Part shown: in pieces, positions 35,752 through 44,563 of the stretch | How positions within the stretch are numbered: the stretch's first letter is position 1 | Layout of the letters: every line of letters starts with the position of its first letter | Assembly: GCF_003432075.1 (NCBI RefSeq) | Contig: NZ_QWBU01000010.1 | Location: 62,001-126,000 of the forward strand | DNA: 64,000 bases | Source: Shinella sp. WSJ-2 | Lineage (GTDB): Bacteria > Pseudomonadota > Alphaproteobacteria > Rhizobiales > Rhizobiaceae | Direction: 5' to 3' | Position numbers and translations under genes: made by a program | Notes under the pieces: generated by a model | Told to the model about the DNA's origin: nothing | Database searches by the model: none | Seen by the model: the letters and a program-made list of their open reading frames with translations, nothing else

Positions 35752-36867
35752 ATGCAGACAGGCGCGGATGAGCCAGTCGCATCGGGTCCGTCTGTGCGAG
35801 CGGATCTGGCGATGGAAAAGGGGCTGAAACCAGCAAGCAACTGGTTTCGGTGGGCGCGGACCCGGTCGGCTCGACCACCTGAATCGCTTCTGGTTTACAG
35901 TGCAGCCAAAGCCGGACGCCGGCCCTCCTATCTTCGTGCGCTGGATCGGCTGTTCGGTGCCCGGTCGGCCGGTCTGGGCAGGATTCTTCTGTCGCGCGGC
36001 CCCGTGCTTTTCCTGATGATCGAAGAGGCTTTCCTGTCCTATCTCGCCATCTGCCTGTTGCGCGCGGCCGTCGGTAGGCGGACGGCGGGATTGCTTCTGC
36101 GTCCGCTGCCGCTTGTCGCGTCGAGGCGGTGGCACTACCGGATCAAGCGGGGGCTGCTGCATGGGCTCAAGCGGCTGGAGGCGGTTCGGACGCTGACGAT
36201 CCTTCCCTTCGCGGTTTTTCCCGCCGCCGCTTTTGTGGCAAAGGACTGGATCTACGACGTCGAACTCTGGGATCTGACGGATGAAGAACGCGATGCGGTG
36301 GAGCTCCTGCGGCGCGAGCGGCAACCGGGTGATCGTCTGGTCCTGACTTCCCTCGGCCGGCAAAGCGCGCGCAAGGGGTTTGCGCTGTTCAGCGAAAGTT
36401 ATGGAATTTGCGTGGGGCTGCGCGATCGTTTCCGCTTCATCGCTTGCGGCAGGGTGGAGCCGGGCCTTGCGCATCGTGCCGACGCGTTTCGAGCGGCGGG
36501 GGGAGTGGCGGTTGATCGGGCCCTTTCGGATGCTGAATTGCTCGGCGCCTATGCGGCGAGCGATGCTGTCTGGTGCCTCTATCCGCCCTCGGGCGATCGT
36601 GCCATCGGCGTTTTGGGGCGGGCGGCGCAGTTGGGCATTCCCGTTGTCGTGCGGGAGGGATCGCTCGGGCACCGCCTTGCCGTCATCGAAAACATTCCCC
36701 ATGTCGCCGCGACGGCCGAGGGCGTCGCTCTGCGCCTCGCCGGTCCGCTTCCGCCGCGGGATGCTGCGCGGGGTCGTCGCATGGCGAAGGATTTTGCGTG
36801 CCAAAGCGAGGCCCGGCTACGCAGGGCGCTGGGGCTTGCCATTAAAAAACTGCCGGCAGAGGCATGA
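35752..36867 (+). CDS. Putative glycosyltransferase (GT4-like)
   Basis: A 371-residue protein. The first ~160 residues are basic with a hydrophobic region (GPVLFLMIEEAFLSYLAICLLRAAVG). The second half resembles the donor-binding domain of GT4 enzymes: RLVLTSLGRQSARKGFALF, FRFIACGRVEPG, LSDAELLGAYAASDAVWCLY and GVLGRAAQLGIPVVVREGS. GGGGGAAG precedes the ATG at 35752. Acceptor and product unknown; it may serve the polysaccharide genes 4 kb downstream. GC is slightly lower upstream. Confidence 0.6.
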   Translation: MQTGADEPVASGPSVRADLAMEKGLKPASNWFRWARTRSARPPESLLVYSAAKAGRRPSYLRALDRLFGARSAGLGRILLSRGPVLFLMIEEAFLSYLAICLLRAAVGRRTAGLLLRPLPLVASRRWHYRIKRGLLHGLKRLEAVRTLTILPFAVFPAAAFVAKDWIYDVELWDLTDEERDAVELLRRERQPGDRLVLTSLGRQSARKGFALFSESYGICVGLRDRFRFIACGRVEPGLAHRADAFRAAGGVAVDRALSDAELLGAYAASDAVWCLYPPSGDRAIGVLGRAAQLGIPVVVREGSLGHRLAVIENIPHVAATAEGVALRLAGPLPPRDAARGRRMAKDFACQSEARLRRALGLAIKKLPAEA

Positions 36868-36873
36868 TCGGGC

Positions 36874-37296
36874 TCAGGCGAGACGCCTGCCGTCTTCGTC
36901 GATGACCTTCTCACCGTCCTCCTTCGCGAAGGGGCCTTTGCGTGTGTCCGGAAGGATGTCCAGCACCCGTTCCGACGGCCGGCAGAGCCGTGTGCCCAGC
37001 GGGGTTACGACGAAGTGCCGGTTGATGAGGATCGGCTGGGCGATCATGTAGTCCAGCAGGACATCGTCGGAGAGGGCAGGGTCGGCAAGGTCGAGCGATG
37101 CGTAGGGCGTTTCCTTCTCGCGCAGCGCCTCGCGGATAGTCAGTCCTGCTGCGGCGATCATCGCCGCCAGCTCCATTTTGGAAGGCGGGGTTGCGAGATA
37201 GTCGATGACCTCGGGCTCTATGCCTGCATTGCGGATGAGCGCCAGCGTATTGCGCGAGGTACCGCAGTTCGGGTTGTGATAGATCGTTGCGTCCAT
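36874..37296 (-). CDS. arsC: Arsenate reductase (ArsC, glutaredoxin-dependent type)
   Basis: A 140-residue ArsC-family protein. The catalytic Cys is in YHNPNCGTSRNTL (C11); the arginine-containing LINRHFVVTPLGTRLCRPSERVLDIL matches the substrate-binding C-terminal region. It reduces arsenate to arsenite with glutathione/glutaredoxin. No arsenite pump or ArsR is adjacent. The ATG at 37296 has AAGG upstream; a longer frame to 37386 overlaps the MarR promoter and is less likely. Confidence 0.85.
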   Translation of the reverse strand: MDATIYHNPNCGTSRNTLALIRNAGIEPEVIDYLATPPSKMELAAMIAAAGLTIREALREKETPYASLDLADPALSDDVLLDYMIAQPILINRHFVVTPLGTRLCRPSERVLDILPDTRKGPFAKEDGEKVIDEDGRRLA

Positions 37297-37395
37297 GGTC
37301 GCCGGCCTTTTCTCAAGCACTGATGAGGCAAGGCATACGCGGCGTGCGGCGGTCGTCAAGCCGCGGCCGATCTCGACTGCACGCATCGTCAGTAA

Positions 37396-37413
37396 TATAA
37401 CCTGTTATATAAC
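37396..37413. promoter_or_regulatory. MarR operator
   Basis: TATAACCTGTTATA (37396-37409) is a 6+2+6 dyad that overlaps a second perfect palindrome GTTATATAAC (37404-37413). Both lie 14-31 bases before the MarR start codon, where an autoregulatory MarR would bind. Confidence 0.6.
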
Positions 37414-37426
37414 TAGGAATGAAGTT

Positions 37427-37921
37427 ATGACGGACGATATTGTAAGGGCACTCGGCTATCTCTGCCTCGGTAGCCGCCTGAAGCGCATCGGCGAGCAGGT
37501 GCAGGCGGATACCCAGCGCATCATGGAGCATATGGACGTGGATCTGCAGGCGGGACAGTACCCGCTGCTGGCAGCAATCGACCGGCTGGGATCGCTTTCA
37601 ATCGGCGAACTTTCGGCGGCGCTCGGCGTCACCCAGCCGGGTGTCACGCGCGCGGCGGGCCTGCTGGCCGAGGCGGGTTACCTCACCGCCCGCAAGGAAG
37701 AGGACGATCAGCGCATCCGCCGTCTCTCGCTCACGCCGGAAGGCGCAGCGCTGATCGCCCGTTCGAAACAGGAAATCTGGCCAGTGATCGAGGCGGCGGT
37801 GCGCGACGTCTGCGATATCCTCGACGGCAGCCTGCTCGACCGCCTTGATCAGCTGGAGGACGCCTTGAAGGAAAAGCCGCTCCATCGTCGCGCCGGAAAG
37901 GCAGAAGGAAATCATCCATGA
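37427..37921 (+). CDS. MarR-family regulator
   Basis: A 164-residue winged-helix regulator (QYPLLAAIDRLGSLSIGELSAALGVTQPGVTRAAGLLAEAGYL, ARKEEDDQRIRRLSLTPEG). Its TGA overlaps the ATG of the GNAT gene (ATGA at 37918-37921), so regulator and acetyltransferase are made together. Ligand unknown. Confidence 0.87.
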   Translation: MTDDIVRALGYLCLGSRLKRIGEQVQADTQRIMEHMDVDLQAGQYPLLAAIDRLGSLSIGELSAALGVTQPGVTRAAGLLAEAGYLTARKEEDDQRIRRLSLTPEGAALIARSKQEIWPVIEAAVRDVCDILDGSLLDRLDQLEDALKEKPLHRRAGKAEGNHP

Positions 37922-38598
37922 TCACCCTCCTCGACCGTCCGATCTGGAGCGCCCTGACGACCACGCATAAGGGGCTGGCCGAGGGTGATGGCCTCGCCCG
38001 GCGCTATCAGCCGGGGTTTCTGCCCATGGCGGGAATGGCGGTGGACACGTCGCAGGCCGCAACCGATTTCGCGGCTTTCGTGCGCCCCGGTGAAACGCTC
38101 TATGTTCTCCAGGCTGATCCTGTCCTGGCCCCTGCCGGTCTCGAAACCGTCGTGGCGACGGAGGCCGTGCAGATGATCGCCCAGCATGTTCCCGTCGCCG
38201 CGGCCGACGAGGCTATCGTGGCGCTCGGCGCCGAGGATGCCGAGGAAATGTTGGCGCTGGCGACGCTGACCAAGCCCGGCCCCTTCTCGCTGAAATCGCA
38301 GGCGCTCGGCCGCTTCTGGGGTGTGCGGGAAAGCGGACGCATCGTCGCCATGGCGGGCGAGCGCATGAGGCAGCCGGGTTTCACCGAGCTCAGCGGCGTC
38401 TGCACCCATCCCGATTATCGTGGGAAGGGCTATGCACGGCGCCTGTCGCTTCATGTCGCCGGGCAGATCGTGAAGGCCGGCGCCCGGCCGTATCTCCATG
38501 CCTTTGCAAGCAATATGGCCGCCATCGGCCTTTACGAGACGATCGGCTTTTCGCTGCGCCGGTCCATGCATGTGGCGGCGTTGCGCCGGCCGGACTGA
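37918..38598 (+). CDS. GNAT-family N-acetyltransferase
   Basis: A 226-residue acetyltransferase. The acetyl-CoA-binding region is in the C-terminal half: LSGVCTHPDYRGKGYARRLSLHV (Q/RxxGxG/A motif as RGKGYA) and ASNMAAIGLYETIGFSLRR. The N-terminal ~110 residues are divergent. Substrate unknown; coupling to MarR suggests detoxification. Confidence 0.82.
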   Translation: MITLLDRPIWSALTTTHKGLAEGDGLARRYQPGFLPMAGMAVDTSQAATDFAAFVRPGETLYVLQADPVLAPAGLETVVATEAVQMIAQHVPVAAADEAIVALGAEDAEEMLALATLTKPGPFSLKSQALGRFWGVRESGRIVAMAGERMRQPGFTELSGVCTHPDYRGKGYARRLSLHVAGQIVKAGARPYLHAFASNMAAIGLYETIGFSLRRSMHVAALRRPD

Positions 38599-38657
38599 CG
38601 TTCAGCGCCCTGTCAGCCGTGTGACCGATGTTGCCGCCAACAACGGCAGGATCGCAG

Positions 38658-39212
38658 ATGAACGGTTTTCTCAAAAAGGCGGCGCTTTTTTTCGGCATAG
38701 GCGTCGTGGCGATGGGCGGCTATCTCGTGGGCATTCAATTGACCGGCAATTTCGCAGCCGTCGTGCCGGGCGAGGTCTATCGCTCGAACCAGCCGACGGC
38801 CGCCGCGATCGCAAGCTATGCCGGACGCTACGGCATCCGCACGATCATCAACCTGCGCGGCCGCCATGAAAAGGAAGCCTGGTACGAGGCGGAAGCGGCG
38901 ACGGCCAAGCGCCTGGGCATCGGGCTCGTCGATTTCCCGATGGTCGCCGATCAGCGCCTCGATGCGGAGGGTGCCGCGCGGCTCGTTGCGATCCTGAAGC
39001 ATGCGCCGCGCCCGATCCTCATTCACTGCCGGTCGGGTGCTGACCGCACGGGCCTTGCCTCCGTCATCTACCTTGCCAAGGTCGCTAAGGTGGATGAGGA
39101 AACAGCCGAGCGGCAGCTTTCCGTGCGCTACGGCCATATCGGTATCCCGCTCCTCTCACCAACCTATGCTATGGACGAAAGCTGGGAGGCGCTGGAGACC
39201 GCTGGAAGCTAG
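38658..39212 (+). CDS. Membrane-anchored dual-specificity/tyrosine phosphatase-like protein
   Basis: A 184-residue protein with an N-terminal membrane segment (AALFFGIGVVAMGGYLVGI) and a cysteine phosphatase domain. The P-loop is HCRSGADRTG (HCx5R), with the general-acid region FPMVADQRLD and the YRSNQPT entry of DSP-like bacterial phosphatases. The catalytic domain probably faces the periplasm. Substrate unknown. Confidence 0.82.
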   Translation: MNGFLKKAALFFGIGVVAMGGYLVGIQLTGNFAAVVPGEVYRSNQPTAAAIASYAGRYGIRTIINLRGRHEKEAWYEAEAATAKRLGIGLVDFPMVADQRLDAEGAARLVAILKHAPRPILIHCRSGADRTGLASVIYLAKVAKVDEETAERQLSVRYGHIGIPLLSPTYAMDESWEALETAGS

Positions 39213-39363
39213 AACCTCCCACTTGAAGCGTTTCCTTAACGCAGGAAATCACCCTTCGTGAAGACGATCGGGTCATTGAGATGGATGGCGGAGTCGCTTC
39301 GCTTTTTCCCGATGCACCGCTCTGGTATCTTGCTTTGATAGCGATTCGTCGGCTTCGGGCGCA

Positions 39364-40620
39364 GTGACAGACAACAGAACCTTAGAGACGCGCGATTATT
39401 ATGTGATCGGCGTCGTAGTTTCCTCCGTGCTCTACAATTGCGTTCTCGCGATGATCAACGCGAACGTAATGCGGCTCGGTTTTGCCCACGTGGCGCTCAC
39501 GGAAATCCTCATCCTGTTCGGCGGCCTCGTCTTCATCCTGCGAAAGGGGCTATTCGAGGAGGACATCGGGGCTCTTCTGTTTGCGGTCTTCACGCTGGCC
39601 ATGGCCGCCTATATGTCGGCGGTCAACGGCACGGTCTTCATCGATTATTTCCGCAACGTTCTCATCATTTTTTGCTTTGCCATTCTCGGCACCTGGTCGA
39701 ACCGCGGCACGGTGCGTACGGCTTTCAAATGGTCGTGCTGGTGCATTCTCGGCGGCCTGCTGATCGAGATATTTTTCCTCGATCTCTACGGCACCCTGTT
39801 CTATCCGATGAGCTACTTCGAAAACACGCGTGGCCTCGAGCAGATCTCCTTCGACGGCAGCAAGCTGTTCCAGAACGTGCTTCGTATTCCTGGCCGATTT
39901 TCCTTCGGCATCATCGATCACCGCGCCGCCTCGATCTTTCTGGAGCAGGTGTCGCTCGCCAATTTCTGTGGCGTGCTGCTGATCTTCCTCGCCACGTTCT
40001 GGAGCAATCTGAAACGCGGCGAGCGGCTGCTGTTCTTTAGCACGATCGTTCTGATCCTGCTGACCAACGATTCTCGCACCATGCTGATGTTCTCGTTCGT
40101 CTGCCTGGCCGGCTACTTCCTCTTTCCACGCATTCCGACGGCCTGGACGCTCGTCTATATGCCGCTGGTGCTGCTGCTTGGCTTCCTCGTCTATTTCCTG
40201 CGGCCGGATGCCAGCGGCGATACGCTGGATGGCCGCGTCGTACTAACGGTCAAGCATATCCTGGAGACAGACATCTTCGCAGTGCTGGGACTGGAAGCCG
40301 CCAAGGCGGCGCAATTCGCCGACAGCGGCTATGTCTATGCCGTCTATGCGGGCACGGTCTTCGGTCTCATATTCTTCTGGCTTTTCGTCTGCCTCTTCCC
40401 GGCTGGAAAGACCGCCGAGCAGCGCCGGTTTGCGCATTTACTTTCTATTTTTCTTTTCGTGAACATGATGATCGGCGGAAATGCCGTGTTCTCGATCAAG
40501 GTGGCAGCGCTGCTCTGGTTTCTGGCCGGTTACCTCAAATTTGCGCCGGGCGGCCGCGAAAGCCGTGACCCCACGCCCGCGTTGCAGGCAGGTGTCACCC
40601 CGGTCCGCAAGCAGACATAG
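39364..40620 (+). CDS. Polysaccharide polymerase-like membrane protein (Wzy/O-antigen ligase type)
   Basis: A 418-residue protein with about 10-12 membrane segments and a large loop (about residues 145-195, containing SFGIIDHRAASIFLEQVS). LLTNDSRTMLMFSFVCLAGYFLFPRIPTAW resembles the conserved part of polysaccharide polymerases. The start is a GTG without a strong ribosome site. It begins a four-gene co-directional polysaccharide cluster. Confidence 0.65.
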   Translation: MTDNRTLETRDYYVIGVVVSSVLYNCVLAMINANVMRLGFAHVALTEILILFGGLVFILRKGLFEEDIGALLFAVFTLAMAAYMSAVNGTVFIDYFRNVLIIFCFAILGTWSNRGTVRTAFKWSCWCILGGLLIEIFFLDLYGTLFYPMSYFENTRGLEQISFDGSKLFQNVLRIPGRFSFGIIDHRAASIFLEQVSLANFCGVLLIFLATFWSNLKRGERLLFFSTIVLILLTNDSRTMLMFSFVCLAGYFLFPRIPTAWTLVYMPLVLLLGFLVYFLRPDASGDTLDGRVVLTVKHILETDIFAVLGLEAAKAAQFADSGYVYAVYAGTVFGLIFFWLFVCLFPAGKTAEQRRFAHLLSIFLFVNMMIGGNAVFSIKVAALLWFLAGYLKFAPGGRESRDPTPALQAGVTPVRKQT

Positions 40621-40658
40621 GGCCAAGCGGCCGGTGCGTGGCCCGCTCAGGATAGGCA

Positions 40659-41714
40659 ATGCTTGTACAGCTCCAGTATCTGCGTGCGATCGCCGCCCTC
40701 ATGGTGGTCTATTTCCACGCCATCCTTCAGCTTCGTAACGTCCAGCCGGATGCGCTGCTGTCCGGCGCGCTCTTCGGCAAGAGCGGCGTGGACCTGTTTT
40801 TTGTGCTGAGCGGCTTCGTCATGTGGATCACCACGGCCGACAAGGCGATCGGCGCGCGGGAGTTCTACACCCGCCGCATTATCCGCATCGTGCCCCTCTA
40901 CTGGGCGCTGTCGCTTTTGGCTGCCGCTGTCGCCCTCATCGTACCGTCGATCCTGAAATCGACGGTTTTCGATCTGCCGCATGTCGTCGCCACGCTGCTT
41001 TTCCTGCCTTGGATCAACCCGGCGGACCCGGCGGGTGTCATGATCGCGCCCGTCATCGTGCCGGGCTGGACGCTGAACTACGAAATGTATTTCTACCTGC
41101 TCTTCGGCGCGCTGCTTGGCCTGTCGAAGGCGATCCGTCCCTATGCGCTGGCGGGGCTGCTGCTTGTCATCTTCATTCTCTGCAAGCTTTTGCCGCAGGA
41201 TGTGACAGCGGCCCGTTTCTACGGTGATTCCGTCATTTTCGAATTCGTTCTGGGTGTTTTTATCGGCAAGCTCTATCTCGACGGCCGGCGCCTGGGCGGA
41301 ACGGTCGCCTGGCCCTTCATCGCTGCTGCCGGTGCGGTCATGCTCTACAACGACTGGATGGAATGGGATGTGCCGCGCCTGTTTTCCGTCGGTCTCCCCG
41401 CCGCAATCGTCGTTGGCGGCGTCGCCCTGCTCGATTTTTCGCGCAAACCGGTGATCGGCTGGCTCAATCATCTCGGCGATGCTTCCTTCAGCCTCTATCT
41501 GAGCCATATCTTCGTGCTCGCCGGCGCGCGCATGATTTACGCCAAGCTGCCCTTCGAATGGATGCGCAACGAAGTGCTCTTCGTTCTGCTCTGCCTTGCC
41601 GCCTCTTCGGTCGCTGCGGTGGTGCTGCACAATCTCTTCGAAAAGCCCCTCGATCGTTTCCTGCGCAATCGTCGTCGGCCTGCCGTGCATCTGTCGCCGA
41701 CAGGGTCGGCCTGA
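40659..41714 (+). CDS. Acyltransferase 3 family protein (ExoZ-like)
   Basis: A 351-residue integral membrane acyltransferase with about ten helices. The family motifs are LRAIAALMVVYFHA (catalytic His), FFVLSGFVM and FYTRRIIRIVPLYW. Members such as ExoZ add acetyl groups to exopolysaccharide. Its TGA overlaps the next ATG by one base (TGATG), so it is coupled to the glycosidase gene. Confidence 0.87.
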   Translation: MLVQLQYLRAIAALMVVYFHAILQLRNVQPDALLSGALFGKSGVDLFFVLSGFVMWITTADKAIGAREFYTRRIIRIVPLYWALSLLAAAVALIVPSILKSTVFDLPHVVATLLFLPWINPADPAGVMIAPVIVPGWTLNYEMYFYLLFGALLGLSKAIRPYALAGLLLVIFILCKLLPQDVTAARFYGDSVIFEFVLGVFIGKLYLDGRRLGGTVAWPFIAAAGAVMLYNDWMEWDVPRLFSVGLPAAIVVGGVALLDFSRKPVIGWLNHLGDASFSLYLSHIFVLAGARMIYAKLPFEWMRNEVLFVLLCLAASSVAAVVLHNLFEKPLDRFLRNRRRPAVHLSPTGSA

Positions 41715-42760
41715 TGCCGTCTGTGCGCTTGTTGTCTGCGGCTGTTTTTGCCGCCCTTGCTGTCGCCCAGCCGTCGCTTGCGGCGGGCGTGTGTTTCAAG
41801 GGCGTCAACCTCTCGGGCGCCGAATATGGTGATCGCAACGGCGTCGAGAACATCAATTTCACCTACCCCTCGGAGAAAACCGTCGCCTATTTCGCCGGTA
41901 AGGGCATGAACATCGTTCGGCTCCCCTTCTCGTGGGATCGTTTGCAGCCGACGCTGAACAGTCCGCTCAGCGCCGTCGAACTCGATCGGCTGAAAGCGGC
42001 GGTCAAACGGTTGCGTGATCACGGCATGACGGTACTGTTGGATCCGCATGCGTTCGGTTATTACGACAAGGCCAGGCTCGGGACGCCCGAGGTGCCCGCC
42101 TTCGCCTTCACCGATCTCTGGATCCGCCTTGGTGCGGAATTCGCCAATGAAACCGATGTGCTCTTCGGCCTGATGAACGAGCCCTATGACATTTCCGCAT
42201 CCGAATGGCTCGATCTAGCCAATGACGCGATCGCCGGCATTCGCAGCGTTGGTGCGCGCAATCTCGTGCTCGTGCCGGGCACGCGCTGGAGCGGCGCCCA
42301 TGGTTGGCGGGCGGAATATCCCGGCGGTTCGAACGCCGAGGTGATGCGCGGGGTGAAGGATCCGATCGACAACTACGCCTACGAATTCCATCAGTATATG
42401 GATGCGGATTCGTCGGGTACGAAAGGCGGCTGCGAAGCGGCGGAGGCCGCCAATGCCGCACTCGTCGATGTCACAGCCTGGCTGCGTGAGACCGGTAAGA
42501 AGGGGTTTCTGGGGGAATTCGGCGGTTCGCAGGACAAAGCCTGCCTGATCGGCCTCAAGGCGATGACGGCGACATTGGACGAGAACGCCGATGCATGGCT
42601 TGGCTTCAGTTACTGGGCCGCCGGTGAATGGTGGCCGGAAACCGAGATTAACAATGTGCAGCCGACGAAGAAGGGCGACCGCAAGCAGCTGTCGGCCTTG
42701 CCGCTGACGCCGGGCAAACAGCCGGATGCAACATCCTGTACGACCGTGCCGCCGGCCTGA
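41714..42760 (+). CDS. Secreted GH5 glycoside hydrolase (endoglucanase-like)
   Basis: A 348-residue protein with a signal peptide (VRLLSAAVFAALAVAQPSLAA) and a GH5 barrel. The acid/base Glu is in FGLMNEPYD and the nucleophile Glu in GFLGEFGGS. NIVRLPFSWDRLQPT and FSYWAAGEWW are typical GH5 features. It probably trims or releases a beta-glucan-type polymer made by this cluster. The longer open frame to 41363 overlaps the acyltransferase gene and is rejected. Confidence 0.87.
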   Translation: MPSVRLLSAAVFAALAVAQPSLAAGVCFKGVNLSGAEYGDRNGVENINFTYPSEKTVAYFAGKGMNIVRLPFSWDRLQPTLNSPLSAVELDRLKAAVKRLRDHGMTVLLDPHAFGYYDKARLGTPEVPAFAFTDLWIRLGAEFANETDVLFGLMNEPYDISASEWLDLANDAIAGIRSVGARNLVLVPGTRWSGAHGWRAEYPGGSNAEVMRGVKDPIDNYAYEFHQYMDADSSGTKGGCEAAEAANAALVDVTAWLRETGKKGFLGEFGGSQDKACLIGLKAMTATLDENADAWLGFSYWAAGEWWPETEINNVQPTKKGDRKQLSALPLTPGKQPDATSCTTVPPA

Positions 42761-42869
42761 CGATGCCAAATACCCAAAGGCGCGGGCAGGTTACGCCTCG
42801 TTAACCATAAGACAATAGATTCCGATGCGGATCGCAATCGGCCAAGCCGACGAATCGCATGGATTTTTT

Positions 42870-44489
42870 ATGAGCCGAGCTGGAAAACATGACGACCTGA
42901 AGGGGCTTCCGGGCAGACGCCGGGGCAGCCCCGTGCTGTCGACACATCCGGCTCTGCGCCGCGGCTTTGCCACGGATGCTGCAGACCATCCTGATCGAAG
43001 AAGTGAGACCTCGGCATTGCGCCGGGAAGAGACTTCAGCGGCCGCGCCTTCCGTAGTTGAAGCTGTGCCGTCACGTAGGGTGCACGAGCCCGTTTCCGGA
43101 CCCGACGTTGTTTCAGCCGCGCCGGAACCTGCCGGTAACGTTCCGCTGCTCGATATCGGCACTCTGCTTCGCGCTCTCTGGAGCCATCGGCTGTTGATCC
43201 TGGCCCTCATGGCACTTTTTGCCGTGATCGGCGGTGTGCTGGTGCCGACCATGCCGCGCAAATACACGGCGCAGACCAGCATCTATTTCGATCCCCGTCA
43301 GATTGAGCTCAGCGACTCGAGTTCGCAGAGCGGCGCGTCCTCAGAAGTCATCGTGTCGATGATTAACAGCCAGTCGAAAATCCTGACTTCTCCGAAGGCG
43401 ATCGGCCAGGCCGTCGACAAGCTGAACCTTGCTGACAGTTCTCTCTTTTCCGGGATCGCCGGTGACCCGGCCACGCGCAAGGCGGCGATCGTCGCCACAT
43501 TGCAGCGTTCTGCGACAGTAGCGCTGGAAGCAAGTTCCTATGTCGTGACGCTCTCGGTGACGACGGGCGACGGCGGGGTGTCCGCAGAGGTTGCCAACGC
43601 CCTCGTCGAGGTCTTCCTCGAAGAGGAAAACAACGCCTATTCCTCGATCTACCAGCGTACAAATTCAGCCCTCGATAGCCGCCTGCGCGAACTCAGCGAA
43701 GAGGTCCAGCGGGCCGAAGAGGCGGTCGAGACCTACAAGGCCAGCAATGGCATGGTCACCGCCGATGGCAACCTGATTGCCGACAAGCGGCTGGTGCAGC
43801 TCAACGAGCTTTTGACCACCGCGCAGAAGGCGTCAATCGAGGCCAAGGCGCGGGTGGACGCTGCCGTGAACTTCAAGCTCGAGGACGCGATTTCGGCGAA
43901 TGGCCAGCAGGATCAGGCATCGTCCGCTCTGACCGACCTTCGCCGGCAATATGCCCAGCAGGCCGCGACGGTCGGCAGCCTCGAAAGTGCGCTCGGCGCC
44001 CGCCATCCGCAGCTTCTTGCCGCCAAGGCCTCGCTGAAGGGGCTCCAGGCGGAGATCCAGGCTGAACTGCAGCGCAATCTCGCGCGCGCCCGCTCTGATC
44101 TTGCCCAAGCCCAGCAATCCGAGCAGCAGGTCGCCAAGGAGCTATCGATCCAGAAATCTCTCCAGAACAACACGCAGCAGCGCCAGGTCGGCCTCAACGA
44201 TCTCCAGCGCCGCGCGACGGCAGCCCGCGAGATCTACGAAGCCGTGCTGAAGCGCGTGCGCGAGACGAGCGAGGAAAAGAACCTCGCCCGCAGCAATATC
44301 CGTGTTCTATCGGAAGCCTCCATGCCGCAGAAAGCGGACGGTCCGGGCCGCAGCATGCTGCTGGTTGCCGGCCTCGTCGCGGGTGCCATCGCGGGCTTCG
44401 GCATCGGCCTCGTCATCGCGCTTGGCCGCACGATGATCCGCAACCCGCGTCTGCGCGCCAATCTGTCGAAGATGACGCGCGAAGCGTGA
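42870..44489 (+). CDS. Wzz/GumC-type polysaccharide co-polymerase without kinase domain
   Basis: About 539 residues. A disordered N-terminus (to about 85) is followed by a membrane segment (LLILALMALFAVIGGVLVP), a long periplasmic part with coiled coils (RLRELSEEVQRAEEAVETYK; QRNLARARSDLAQAQQSEQQ), and a second membrane segment (MLLVAGLVAGAIAGFGIGLVIAL). The tyrosine-kinase (BY-kinase) domain of ExoP-type proteins is absent. It would set chain length or export. The upstream ATG at 42825 has no ribosome site. Confidence 0.82.
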   Translation: MSRAGKHDDLKGLPGRRRGSPVLSTHPALRRGFATDAADHPDRRSETSALRREETSAAAPSVVEAVPSRRVHEPVSGPDVVSAAPEPAGNVPLLDIGTLLRALWSHRLLILALMALFAVIGGVLVPTMPRKYTAQTSIYFDPRQIELSDSSSQSGASSEVIVSMINSQSKILTSPKAIGQAVDKLNLADSSLFSGIAGDPATRKAAIVATLQRSATVALEASSYVVTLSVTTGDGGVSAEVANALVEVFLEEENNAYSSIYQRTNSALDSRLRELSEEVQRAEEAVETYKASNGMVTADGNLIADKRLVQLNELLTTAQKASIEAKARVDAAVNFKLEDAISANGQQDQASSALTDLRRQYAQQAATVGSLESALGARHPQLLAAKASLKGLQAEIQAELQRNLARARSDLAQAQQSEQQVAKELSIQKSLQNNTQQRQVGLNDLQRRATAAREIYEAVLKRVRETSEEKNLARSNIRVLSEASMPQKADGPGRSMLLVAGLVAGAIAGFGIGLVIALGRTMIRNPRLRANLSKMTREA

Positions 44490-44515
44490 CCAGCCTGCTT
44501 TAAGTAGCGACGTAA

Positions 44516-44541
44516 AAAGGGCGGCTGCTAGGCCGCCCTTT
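44516..44541. terminator. Bidirectional terminator
   Basis: AAAGGGCGGC (44516-44525) and GCCGCCCTTT (44532-44541) form a 10-base stem with a six-base loop. There is a T-rich tail on the plus side and an A run (T on the minus strand) at 44514-44518. It serves the convergent co-polymerase and SDR genes. Confidence 0.85.
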
Positions 44542-44563
44542 CCGTTTCCGCGCCGGGTGAGTG

